A DNA stretch of 64,000 nt from Akebia trifoliata (lineage: Eukaryota > Streptophyta > Magnoliopsida > Ranunculales > Lardizabalaceae), in the NCBI GenBank assembly GCA_017979445.1, contig JADQWC010000703.1:1-64000 (forward strand), read 5' to 3'. The position numbers and the translations under genes are program-made. The notes under the pieces were generated by a model. That model was not told the origin of the DNA. It worked only from the letters and a program-made list of their open reading frames with translations, and did not search any database. Of the stretch, positions 11,929 through 21,917 are shown piece by piece. Positions within the stretch are counted from its first letter, which is position 1, and every line of letters starts with the position of its first letter.

Positions 11929-14256
11929 ATGGGGAAAATGGGTCTCAGCAATGAAGAAACTCGGTCCACAGTACTTACTGCACCTCTTTCTACAAACTTC
12001 AATGACAGAATCCGACCCCTCCTCAACGCTGTCGATAACCTTCGCAACCAAAACATCATGCAAGAAGGCATAGATCTTCCCACCATTGTCGTTATAGGCG
12101 ATCAATCATCATTCAAATCAAGTGTGCTCGAATGCCTAGCTGGCATTAGTCTCCCTCGCCGCCAAAACATCTCCAGTCGTACCCCCCTCATAATGCACCT
12201 GCAAAACCACCCGACACTCAAGCCAGAAATTCAGTTGGAATATGAAGGCAAGGTTGTCACCATCGATGAAGACCACATCGCCCAAGCTATTTCCATAGCT
12301 AGTAATGAATTAACAGGTGATGGTAAATTTGTCTCTAACACCCCCTTGACTATTATTGTCAAAAAGAAAAGTGTTCCTGATCTCACCATGGTTGATTTGC
12401 CAAGTATTACTCGAGTACCTGTTCAGGGCCAACCTGACGACGCATATGAGCAACTTTCTAATATTATAATGGAGTATATTAGCCCTAAAGAGAGTATAAT
12501 CCTCAATGTTTTATCGGTTACCAGTGATTTCTCGACTTGTGAGTCGTACAAGATGTCGCAGAAAGCAGACAAAACTGGTGAGAGGACATTGGTTGTTATT
12601 ACTAGAGTTGATGAGGCTCCTGAAGGGCGGTTTGAGAAAATCATGGCTGAATGTGCTGGTACTGGGCTTGGTTATGTCTTTGTGATGAGTCGTGCCGGTG
12701 GTGAGACCTTTGAAGAAACTATGAGACAGGAAGAGAATCTGTTTAAAACTGACGCATTTCTTTCTAAGATGGATAAATCTATCCTTGGTATCCCTGTTTT
12801 GTCTAAAAAACTTGTCCAAATCCAAGCAAATAACATATCCAAATGCTTGCCTGATATTGTGAAGAAGATCGATGAGAAGTTGAGTCAGATTGCATCTGAT
12901 CTGAAACGAATACCTCAGAATTTTTCTTCTGCTGCTGATTCAACGACGGCTTTTATGCAGGTTCTAGGATCTGCAAAGGAGTCTCTGAACAAAATCTTCA
13001 TCAGAGGAGAATTCGATGATTACCTCGATGAAAAAGAGATGCACTGTGCTGCTCGAATGGCACAAATGCTCAATGACTTCTCTGAAGAACTGAAGTCTAA
13101 GTCCGGTAAGAAGCTCTCCACAGAGGAATTTTTAATAGAGGAAATTAGAATTTTAGAAGAAACAAAAGGGACTGGACGTCCAAATTTTCTTCCTCGTGCA
13201 GCATTCCTCAATATCTTACAGACAAAAGTGAAGGAAGTATCGCACAAGCCAGTTGAATTCGTTAAGAAGGCTTGGAGTTACATGGAATGTGTGATTGTTC
13301 GCGTGTTGTTGCTTCACTCGGAATATTACCCTCACCTTCATTCTTCTACAATAAAAGCGTCACGTAATCTAATTTCAAAGATGAGAGATCGCTCCATTGA
13401 TCGAGTGCTTGAGATTGTAGAGATGGAAAAGCTCATAGATTATACTTCTAATCCGGAATACATGTCAACATTGAATGGTCTCATGGCACAACAGAAGGAC
13501 TTCATCCAGGTCATTAACGATCCAAGCAAACCAACAAAGTTAAAATTTGAAGTGTCTGGCGAAGTCGAAGTTGGTCATTTGAGAGAGCATCCGTCGATGT
13601 CATTGTTACAGGAAGCGATCGAACTCAAAATGAGACTAACAGCTTATTGGATGATTGTTGTGCAAAGGTTAGTTGATAATTTGGGACATCATCTTCTGTT
13701 CAGTGTTCAGACCCTTGTGAACAAAGAGATGGAGAAGGAGATCGTGAACGAGATAATGCAGCCAGGCAATGGAGGGATCAAAAGCATGATGGACGAACCA
13801 CATTGTATTACTGCCAAACGTGCAAAGCTGTACAAGAGTATTAAGTTACTTAAGGAATCCAAAGAAGTTCTGTGGAAAGGATGCAAGCCCATCAACCACC
13901 CCGCAGATCCCAACCACAGCCTCATTTTCCTCCCTTACCCGGCCTATCCAGATGGCAAATTCAAGTGCGATGCATGTGGACAAGAAGGTGATGGCTTCTG
14001 CTACCATTGCAGCCCTTGCAAGCTTGACATTCACATGCAATGTGCTTTCACGCCCTTTTCACTCAATCACACGTCCCACCCTCACCCTCTCAACCTCGCC
14101 TTCTGCCCTGCCAACCAAACCAAAACCTTCTCCTGCAATATATGCCAAACATTCGGGTCAAACCACTGGCTGTATCGATGCAACATATGTCAATTTGATG
14201 CCCACCTAGGTTGTGTGACGGTCAAGCCCATTATACCAGGTGTGAAGCAGATTTAA
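11929..14256 (+). CDS. Dynamin-related protein (DRP4C/Mx-like) fused to two DC1 zinc fingers
   Basis: Single-exon gene, 775 residues from this ATG. An in-frame ATG at 11,839 would add 30 residues but lies too close to the TATA box, and family members start near here. Domains: a dynamin GTPase domain (about 25-300, with 'NDRIRPLLNAVDNLRN' and 'LPTIVVIGDQSS'), a stalk (about 300-560, 'IRGEFDDYLDEKEMHCAARM', 'PNFLPRAAF', 'VEMEKLIDYTSNPEYM'), a GTPase effector domain (about 570-645, 'LLQEAIELKMRLTAYW', 'NLVNKEM'-like), and no PH domain, as in DRP4/Mx proteins. After 'LKESKEVLWKGCK' two DC1 domains follow with zinc ligands C680, C683, C694, C697, H702, C705 and C736, C739, C751, C754, H759, C762. 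The GTP-binding motifs are altered: GxxxxGKS reads GDQSSFKS (Phe62), DLPG reads DLPS (Ser159), and TKxD reads TRVD. Dynamins remodel membranes, and DC1 domains occur in plant signalling proteins. The fused role is unknown. Confidence 0.85.
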   Translation: MGKMGLSNEETRSTVLTAPLSTNFNDRIRPLLNAVDNLRNQNIMQEGIDLPTIVVIGDQSSFKSSVLECLAGISLPRRQNISSRTPLIMHLQNHPTLKPEIQLEYEGKVVTIDEDHIAQAISIASNELTGDGKFVSNTPLTIIVKKKSVPDLTMVDLPSITRVPVQGQPDDAYEQLSNIIMEYISPKESIILNVLSVTSDFSTCESYKMSQKADKTGERTLVVITRVDEAPEGRFEKIMAECAGTGLGYVFVMSRAGGETFEETMRQEENLFKTDAFLSKMDKSILGIPVLSKKLVQIQANNISKCLPDIVKKIDEKLSQIASDLKRIPQNFSSAADSTTAFMQVLGSAKESLNKIFIRGEFDDYLDEKEMHCAARMAQMLNDFSEELKSKSGKKLSTEEFLIEEIRILEETKGTGRPNFLPRAAFLNILQTKVKEVSHKPVEFVKKAWSYMECVIVRVLLLHSEYYPHLHSSTIKASRNLISKMRDRSIDRVLEIVEMEKLIDYTSNPEYMSTLNGLMAQQKDFIQVINDPSKPTKLKFEVSGEVEVGHLREHPSMSLLQEAIELKMRLTAYWMIVVQRLVDNLGHHLLFSVQTLVNKEMEKEIVNEIMQPGNGGIKSMMDEPHCITAKRAKLYKSIKLLKESKEVLWKGCKPINHPADPNHSLIFLPYPAYPDGKFKCDACGQEGDGFCYHCSPCKLDIHMQCAFTPFSLNHTSHPHPLNLAFCPANQTKTFSCNICQTFGSNHWLYRCNICQFDAHLGCVTVKPIIPGVKQI

Positions 14257-14373
14257 CCATCATAGTATTGTTGTGTTAGACGCCATGGGTTTAACAAGCC
14301 CAAAATGTGTCTCAACGCAAACCAATTACTATATATATTGTATGAGTGTGCGTGTTATGATGTGTGTAAGAAG

Positions 14374-14522
14374 CAATGGAGGTAGTGCATGACAGTGGCG
14401 GAGATTGTGCTGCTTTGTGTTTCTAGTTGTATTTTTTTATGTTGTTCGTCACAATGGAGCTAGTGCGTGGTGGAGATTGTGCTGTTTTGTGGTTCTGGTT
14501 TTATTTTGTTATATTGTTCGTC
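14374..14522 (+). repeat. 3'-UTR imperfect tandem duplication
   Basis: Two 70-78-bp units (14,374-14,450 and 14,452-14,522), each running from CAATGGAG-TAGTGC through GGAGATTGTGCTG to TTGTTCGTC. The same pair recurs in the downstream DC1 copy (about 16,790-16,945), so the tandem duplication predates copying of the gene tail. Confidence 0.7.
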
Positions 14523-14610
14523 TTAAGTTTGTGAGCTCACTAGTAGTGTTCTGTGTCTTTTTCTGTTATTGATGTTTTAAAGAAAAAAAAAAAAATTATA
14601 TATATATATA

Positions 14611-14967
14611 GGGTCCCGTTCCGCACCCTAAGCTTTACCCTACACTTTAACAAATGTGTTTTGTCTACATGGGTAAGAAGTTTTGGAATAGGCTGATTTT
14701 TTGTGAGGAGATCATCCTCACAAAAAATCAGCTCATTCCAAAACTTTTTACCATATCAAAAATGGTTTACAAAAAATGGACGGTCCATGATTTTTCAACT
14801 TATAAATATGGGGCTAAAAATTTCGGAATGGGCTGATTTTTGGTGAGGATGATCTTCTAATCATAAAGATCATCCTCACCAAAAATCAGCCCATTCCAAA
14901 ACTTCTAACCGATGTAGGACAAAACACGTTTGTTAAAGTGTAGGGAAAAGCTTAGGGTGTTGAACAT
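14611..14967. mobile_element. MITE, copy 1, inserted in a TA repeat
   Basis: Ends match as inverted repeats: CACCCTAAGCTTTACCCTAC from 14,624 and its complement ending at 14,959, about 30 of 31 positions by eye. The interior contains two hairpins around TGAGGAGATCATCCTCA and TGAGGATGATC. It has no coding capacity. Both sides are (TA)n, consistent with a TA target as for Tc1/mariner-type (Stowaway-like) MITEs, although the superfamily is not proven. Confidence 0.75.
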
Positions 14968-14983
14968 TATATATATATATAGA

Positions 14984-15310
14984 GGGTGCCGTTTCCCACC
15001 CTAAGCTTTACCCTACACTTTAACAAGCGTGTTTTGTCCTACATAGGTTAGAAGTTTTAGAATGGGCTGATTTTTGGTGAGGATGATCTCTACGGTGAGG
15101 AGATCATCCTCACCAAAAATCAACTCATTCCAAAACTTCTAACCCCATCAAAAATGGTTTACAAAAAATGGATGGTCAACGATTTTTCAACTTATAAACA
15201 TGGGGCTAAAAATTTCCTCATAGAGATCATCCTCACCAAAAATCAGCCCATTCCAAAACTTCTAACCCATGTAGGACAAAACACATTTGTTAAAGTGTAG
15301 GGTAAAGCTT
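14984..15310. mobile_element. MITE, copy 2, 3' end clipped
   Basis: Second copy of the same family in direct orientation, separated from copy 1 by a short TA repeat. Its right inverted repeat stops at AAAGCTT and lacks the terminal AGGGTG. Internal deletions relative to copy 1 lie near 15,210. Related hairpin segments also occur inside the Harbinger-like element at 43,005-43,260. Confidence 0.7.
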
Positions 15311-15322
15311 ATATATATATAT

Positions 15323-15840
15323 ATTTGATTAGTAGTATTTTATTCATAAAAACAAAGCTAGGCCTGTCGAGGTGACTAGCCTAGTAGCACCTTACAAAAA
15401 GAAAACTTTACTCACGAGAGATACAATGAATTCCATCCCAATTATCGATAAAATCCTCAAAAAACAGGCCCCTACATTCCTTATAAACTTTAGATCAACA
15501 AAACATCATACCCAAAATGGAAATAATCGTATCTATGTCATCTTTATGTATCCCTTCAAAATTACGGTTATTTCTCTCTAGCCACACCCCCCAACAAATT
15601 GCAAATGGAGTAATGTTCCACAGCAACCTCCTCGTGCCACCCAAGGAATACCCAATCGTCGACCAACACGTGAAAATATCCCTTATTGTTTTAGGTAAAC
15701 AAGTTAAGATTCCATACAACCTAAAAAATGCGCCCAAATACCGTGTGTAAATTTGCAATGAAGGAGAAGGTCCTTTGTGGATTCTCCATTGTCCATGCAT
15801 AGGACACAACAACTTGCCCCATACCACCTGCGCCACATCA
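15323..15840 (-). mobile_element. LINE (L1-type) 3' end, zf-RVT region
   Basis: The minus-strand frame 15,495-15,836 reads like the C-terminus of plant L1-type LINE polyproteins: 'WGKLLCPMHGQW', 'FTCWSTIGYSLGG', then 'ITPFAICWGVWLERNNRNFE', the hallmark end of the zf-RVT domain. The 3' untranslated part continues to about 15,323 and ends in a (TA)n stretch where a LINE tail would lie. The 5' part is missing, which is normal for 5'-truncated LINE insertions. Confidence 0.75.
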
Positions 15841-16229
15841 AAATATCCATCATTTAGATCCTTTTTGGAGTTACAATACTATTTATATAAAAGAATCTTG
15901 TTCTTACAAAAATATGAAAACTATCTAAAATAAATAATAATAAAAAATCACTAAAACTAGTAAAAATGACCTAAGGATGGAAATTGATACTACTTAACAT
16001 TAGAAATAAGTGGAAATTGATGATACATGATTCTGTCTTCTATAACTAATGTTATTAATAAAACAAAATTTTCCAAAAGTAGAAAAGTGCCTAAAAAATA
16101 TGGTATACGTAGGAATCATGCCTAAAAACGAAAAGTCCATAGAATTCTATGGATCTTGAAGATCTCTATGTTTTCATTCAAGAATAGATCTTCTCAAATT
16201 GTTCTGAATCCCTCCCTCATCCAGATTCA
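15841..16229. other. AT-rich, nothing recognised
   Basis: No open frame of note and no clear repeat ends. It separates the LINE from the gypsy-like fragment. Confidence 0.4.
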
Positions 16230-16440
16230 TGGTCCTATTTGGGCTTGTTTCGTTGGATCATTCTCCCCTAGTTGAAAAGAACTCATCTTGTGATTCAAGG
16301 AGTCATTGTTTGAAGCATATGGTCCAATTGCTTTTAAGTTCAACTTGTTGTACCCAACAATTGGATGCCAATCTAGAGGCCATTCGAATAGTAATTCTTC
16401 AGGATATACATCGATGAACTCATCTAATATGATTTTAACA
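16230..16440 (-). mobile_element. Possible gypsy polyprotein linker fragment
   Basis: The minus-strand translation contains 'IILDEFIDVYPEELLFEWP', resembling the 'EF-DVFPEELP-GLPP' block just before reverse transcriptase in Ty3/gypsy polyproteins. The following residues do not fit well, and the fragment stops where the DC1 duplicate begins. Short match, low certainty. Confidence 0.35.
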
Positions 16441-17005
16441 TTCACATGCAATGTGCTTTCACTCCCTTTTCACTCAATCACATGTCCCACCCTCACCCTC
16501 TCAACCTCGCCTTTTGCCCTGCCAACCAAACCAAAACCTTCTCCTGCAATATATGCCAAACACTCAGGTCAAACCACTGGCTGTATCGATGCAATATATG
16601 TCAATTTGATGTCCACCTCAGTTGTGTAATGGTCAGGCCCATTATACCAGGTATGAATCAGAGTTTACCATCATAGAATTGTTGTGTTAGACACCATGGG
16701 TCTAACAAGCCCAGAATGTGTCTCAACCGAAACAAATTGCTATATAGATATATAGTATGAGTGTGTGTGTTATGATGTGTGTAAGAAGCAATGGAGGTAG
16801 TGCATGACAGTGGCGGAGATTGTGCTGCTTTGTGTTTCTAGTTGTATATTTTTTATGTTGTTCATCACAATGGAGCTAGTGCATGGCAGTGGTGGAGATT
16901 GTGCTGTTTTGTGCTTCTGGTTTTATTTTGTTATATTGTTCATCTTAAGTTTGTGAGCTCACTAGTAGTGGTCTGTGACTTTCTGTTAATTGATGTTTTC
17001 AAAAT
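16439..17005 (+). pseudogene. Second copy of the DC1 tail and 3' UTR
   Basis: From ACATTCACATGCAATGTGC onward this repeats 14,028-14,590 at over 90 percent identity by eye. It encodes the end of the first DC1 (MQCAF), the whole second DC1 (ligands CNIC, CNIC, H, C kept) and a slightly longer tail ending in a stop at 16,674-16,676, then the same 3' UTR with its tandem duplication. No dynamin or first-DC1 part is present, and the copy lacks its own start and promoter. It is a partial duplicate of the fusion gene or of the DC1 donor gene. Confidence 0.85.
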
Positions 17006-17399
17006 ATATAACTTGTTTGTTTTCTTTCGTCACTGAGTTTAATCTTCAGAGGACCCATCCATCTTACTAATTCACAGCTTAACCCATTTAGAAATGTTAA
17101 ATTGATGAAGGGTGGAAAACAAATTTTCAATTATTCGTTGATTCTCAAAAATACCAAACAATTGGACCTAAAAAAAATTTGTTGATTCACAGAGTATTAT
17201 GTAATTCGAAAAGAAAGAGAAAACCTTCTTAAAATACATAAATTTTATTAATCAAAAGTTGTTCCCCCTGAGACACTACAGGAGATGACAGGTATCTATC
17301 TCGAAGCATATTGTTGATTGAATGTGTACCTGAAGGGTATGAATATAGAAAGGTTTTTAGGGTGACAACATAATTTAATGTCTTTATTACTAAAGGAAT
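17006..17399. other. Unassigned intergenic
   Basis: AT-rich, no gene or repeat end recognised. Confidence 0.4.
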
Positions 17400-18065
17400 C
17401 AAGTGAGTAGGATTTCATATGGATGTATGTGCCCCAATCTTTAGCCCTGGCAGCTCTGAATATGTCCAAGCGAACACATCTTCAAACTCCCTTAACAACT
17501 CAAAAAATTACCCTGGGTTTCTAGGTAAATCTTTCTCGATGCGCATTGTATACCTAGATCCCGAGGGCCCAACACAGTGCTCCTCTACTCCCCCAACCAC
17601 ATTTTTTTACTTTGTCTTGCAAGGTGGGAGGTGCTTTTTCCAGCTCCTCTTCGACAACTAGAGCCTATTCTAGTAGACCGAGGGTGTTGTCGTGCCCTTA
17701 ATTTGGTCGACCAATACAAGTGATAGACTACCTTGCCATTAAGCAAGATTATCCTGTAGATTTTGCTTATTCGGGCACTGTAGCACCCTCTCTTTCTTCC
17801 TCACTCGTCATGGGATTTTGATGTCGACCCCCACATAGGCAGGGGAGTCGATCATAACCATGATACTCTATCCTATTCAAAGAAAGAAACTTTTGCAATA
17901 TGTACTTCTGGTGGGAAGGGCGTCTTTAACACCAACAACGTGATCACCTTTCCTCTAACCACTACCTTTACACATTTGTGAAATGTTGAGCTTACTGCTT
18001 AGATCTTGTGGGTCCATGGGCTGCCCAATAATACATGGTACCATGTATCAACGTCAATCAAGTTG
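17400..18065 (-). mobile_element. Tat-type gypsy pol fragment (protease-RT linker)
   Basis: Minus-strand translation across several stops gives 'LLGSPWTHK' near 18,040 (compare LLGRPW just after retroviral-type protease), then 'KVITLLVLKTPFP', and near 17,460-17,520 'LLREFEDVFAWTYSELPGL'. The last string closely parallels 'LLRKFRDVFAWSYEDMPGV' in the intact element at 28,795-30,177. This is the linker between protease and reverse transcriptase of a Tat-clade element, decayed by stops and frameshifts. Confidence 0.7.
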
Positions 18066-18068
18066 AAA

Positions 18069-19615
18069 CATCTTTAATTATTTTCTTTTTTTCTGTAATT
18101 ATGTTTTATTGATTGGTTCTATTTTATAGGCATGAGTTGGGATTTTGGAGGAGTGGTGGTGATAAGAATGGAGATATTTGATTTGTATCATTTCATTGCC
18201 ATTATACTTGATGCATTTTATTAGATTTATTTTTTATTATTGTTAGACTATGTGAAGGCGTATCATGTTACTCCTATTGGGCTTCACAGCTCTTGCTTTT
18301 AATATTTCAAATACATTGGATCAGGCGGCATGATATTGGAAGAGTTGAGCGGAGGATTCATTGTATTTTTTTAAGTGTGATTAAGAGTAAGTTATCTTAT
18401 TTTATTTATTATTAGGTGTATGAGGGATAGCGGTATTACTTTCAATTGTTTTTTGTTGATCCAAATTCTTTGTTAAAGCTTCAAATCCAATTAATTTGCA
18501 AAGTTCCTTCTTTAGTTTTTCTTGAACTGAAAACCTGAAATATTGTTTTGTGGTAGAAATTGCACTAAGCTTCCCTATGATTTTTATATGGAACAAATTT
18601 CTGGAAGTTAACTTTCATTAGGATTTGGTCTCGTATCATTTCAATCTATGTTCGATTTATAGAGATTTTTACTGTGTGATTTGTTGGTGGGGCCTGCTAA
18701 AAACATTTTCAATACAATCTGTAATTTTTCTCCTTTCAAGAATCAAAATTAAACTTAACTACAAAAATTGTTTAGAATATTTTTCTAAGTGTAACACTTC
18801 CTTATCTTTCTATAGAGTCCACGTTCGAGTCATTTCGATAAGTAATGAATCAAGTAGAAATTCTCAAAGTCAGATTATTGTTTGCTAAATTCCAATCAAT
18901 GGAACGCCCAACAGGCTTTTTCTACATTTTTGAATTGCAAAAGCAACAACTTCTTGTAAATATACATTTTTCTTGGATAGATCATCAAGTCCTGGTATGA
19001 TTCGCTAGGAACTGTTTTAATTTGGGTGATATATAATTTTTTAATTGGGAACATGTCAAATCTATCCAGATTGTAAATAGCTGGGTGAGTTCATCTGAGG
19101 TGATGTCTTGTCAAGTCAGCTGGACGAGTTGACTCCTAGAGACTCATTTGATTTTTATTTTATCTCATCCCTAAGTTCAGGATCTTGGGCCGGGCCATGG
19201 ATCATGGATCAAATAGCGAATCCCAAAGTTAGGGAAAGTTGTCCCAATCCGCATCATTATTTGTATATGGAGCGGTTATTTGTAGGGAGTGACTTTTGAT
19301 GATGAAATCGAGAGGATTCTCCTCTCATTTGTTTCAACTGCTATCGATCCTTCTTATTGAATGAATAGAAGCAAAGTGAGGAAGATGAGGGTACTGGAAG
19401 TTGTTTTATGTGCACCTGATCTCTCGTTTCAGGTTTATTTTTTAATAATTATATAATAATGTATGTAACTAGAATCAAAAAATAAATGAATCAATTTAAA
19501 AAGAAAAATAAAAGAAAAAAGAGAGAGATAGAGAGAGAATAATAAATAAGACGCAAAAGAAGAGTCAATGATCATAACAGTGTCCGTTTCTATAGCAACA
19601 TATGGTGTCTACGTC
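18069..19615 (+). repeat. Duplicated segment, copy B
   Basis: Direct-orientation counterpart of 5,290-6,553. It carries two extra stretches absent from copy A (about 18,385-18,485 and 18,995-19,140). The reading frame homologous to 5,342-5,599 is broken by stops. The separation of about 12.8 kb brackets the P5CS and dynamin-DC1 region, which hints at a larger local duplication or unequal exchange. Confidence 0.75.
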
Positions 19616-19849
19616 ATATTGTGATATGAATGATTAAGCAATTGCTCGAAAAACGACTATCCAAATCAGTCGTTATTTCCTTAACGACAATAGATTTTAG
19701 TCGCACTTTAATCTGATGTTGTGACGTGTTTACACTGTTGTTTTTGATAGATCTGAACCATCATAACAATTTTATTTGTGAGACGTAGGATCAACTCCCA
19801 AATCCACATCCACAATATGTAATTAACTCTAGCTATCAACCTCAATTGG

Positions 19850-19852
<3 letters not shown>

Positions 19853-19887
<35 letters not shown>
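19853..19887. repeat. (CT)n microsatellite
   Basis: Uninterrupted CT repeat of 35 bases. Confidence 0.95.
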
Positions 19888-19891
<4 letters not shown>

Positions 19892-20429
19892 ACATGTAAA
19901 GAAGCAACTCCGACCACCAAAAACCTAGTTCTTCCTCTATCAATCTCCCATCAAAATCGAATTTAGGAAGAAAAAGAGATCAGAATAGATATGAGCAATC
20001 TAAGAGCAATTTTTCGCCCTCACATAGACTCCTCTTCATTCATTTGTTGTTGCAATTGATCTCGATTATGGTTTTCTTTTCAAAACCTTTATTATGGATC
20101 ATATAAAATTTCTTTGCTCTCTGTGTCATCTCCTTGGTTCAATCACCTTGATTTTTCAGAAAATTAATCCGCTCTACAGTGTGAATTCAAGAAGAAAATT
20201 TGTTAAGGCATCGAAATGGGCTGATGAGAAATCTCCAAATGAAACCCTTGGTAAAAACTCACCTTAAAACTTTCAGACTTTTTGATTGAGAATGAGGTTA
20301 TGGTTTTTCTCCCTTTATTGGTTTATTTTAGTGTCTAATCGGATTTTTCGATTGAGAGTCACTTTTTCCCTCCTACATAACGTATTGGAAAACCCCAAAA
20401 TCTTATTTAGGGTTTCACTGATTTCGTTC

Positions 20430-20430
<1 letters not shown>

Positions 20431-20467
<37 letters not shown>
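20431..20467. repeat. (TC)n microsatellite
   Basis: Uninterrupted TC repeat of 37 bases. Confidence 0.95.
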
Positions 20468-20469
<2 letters not shown>

Positions 20470-21272
20470 TTTGTGTTCAAGTGACTGAAGATTAGCAACC
20501 TTCAATAAATGTTGCTCCGTTTATCTATTTATTACAGCTTTTAAGGGAAATTTCTACTTATTATTTGGATTTAAGTTGATTAGTATAATTGACGAAAAAT
20601 GGAAGTTATTTAGGTTGATTAGTATTTTTTGTTTTAATGGAAAAATTAAAGTTGAGAGATAATAATGAAAGATAAATAGATAATTGGGGAAAATGGTTGG
20701 GAGTGTGAAAGGAGATTAATGGGTTGGGAGGTGATTACAGGGGATTTCAAGTGGGCAAAGTTACAATTCCAGAGAAACTTTGGCGGAGTGGCGATCGGGC
20801 GAAAAATTGGAAAGTGGTACCCCATCGACTTAACCCCCTTACTGGGACATTGGCAACAATGATTGTGGTAAGCTATGCTTGTTGTTGTCATTTTGCTTTA
20901 CCCTCCAATTCCATAACTTCATGTTTTTTGCAAACTATCATTACTTAGTTTTTAGTTTTAATTTGCTTGTAGTTTAGCCTTTTTACCTACTCATTTAGTT
21001 GTTGTATTTTGTGGTTCATATTCATCACAAAAACAAAGTAATAAAAAAAATTAAGAAAAAAAAGGTGATAGTAGAGATGGATTTGTGAGTTTTATGTTGT
21101 TCAATGAATTGGTGGGTTTTTTTTTAGTTTTTGAGCTTATTAAATATTTAGAGGGGTTTACATGCTGAAAATTGATTCATTAATTTTTCTTGAAAGAGGC
21201 TTACCTAAAAAAATTAATTTATATTGCAAGGGTTTTGAAGCATCCACAAGCTTTCGTTGATAATTAGAGCCC

Positions 21273-21917
21273 CACTACAACATTTTTGATCTACAACGAC
21301 GGTTTATAACAGCAGATAATTTTATCTACCGTTATATATGCATTTTTTGCAGCGGACCATATTATCCGTCCCTATAGGTAGACTTTTTTTGCAACGGATA
21401 ATTGTATCCGTCACTATAGGACCCAACACATCAACGCTTCTTAGTTTCATGTTTATTCAATGCATATAACAGCGGAAAAATATATCCGCCACTATAAAAA
21501 TTTAATTTTTTTATATAAAAAGTTTGGGTTAGTGAGTTCTCTTTGTCAAAAATTTTTTAAATTGAATATAGCAGTAGAGTAATACATCCGCCACTAAAAA
21601 ATCAATTTTTTTTTTAAATATAAAAAATTATATTTAGGGAATTCTTTTATGAATTTTTTTTAAGTTAAATATCGCAGCGGATTAATATATCCGCCACTAA
21701 AAAATCAATTTTTCTATATATAAATTTTTGTCTCGTCGGTGAATATAGCAGCGGATAAATATATCCGCCACTAAAAATCAATTTTTTTTATATAAAAAAT
21801 TGTGTTTAATGAGTTCTCTTGATCAAGTCTTTTTAAATCGCATATTGCAACGGATTAATATATCTGTCACTAAAAATTCAATTTTTTTTATATAAAAAGT
21901 TCGATTTAGTGAGTTCT
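21273..21917 (+). mobile_element. CACTA-like element, left end with subterminal repeats
   Basis: Starts CACTACAACATTTTTGATC at 21,273, followed by inverted words such as GACGG, AGCGGA and TCCG. From about 21,470 it becomes an array of roughly 100-bp units. Each has a palindrome AGCGGATAAATATATCCGC and a spacer with ACTAAAAATCAATTTTTT and GTGAGTTCT. The array is cut at 21,917 by an LTR retrotransposon and resumes at 38,928. This is the usual layout of CACTA subterminal regions. Confidence 0.75.
21913..21917. repeat. Target-site duplication GTTCT (left)
   Basis: Five bases flanking the left LTR, repeated at 38,923-38,927. Joining the two sides restores the repeat-unit phrase GTGAGTTCT-C-TTGTCAA seen in neighbouring CACTA units. 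Confidence 0.9.

Larger units (their letters stand above)
19616..21272. other. Non-coding region with two CT microsatellites
   Basis: Near 19,650-19,700 are palindromic AACGACTATCC/AGTCGTTATTTCC words like those of CACTA subterminal repeats. 19,760-20,500 looks like plant 5'-leader DNA with (CT)n tracts. A short open frame at 20,724-20,948 has no recognised motif. No gene can be supported. Confidence 0.4.

Noticed and set aside
15517..15750. Plus-strand 77-residue frame
   Set aside because: Antisense of the LINE zf-RVT region.
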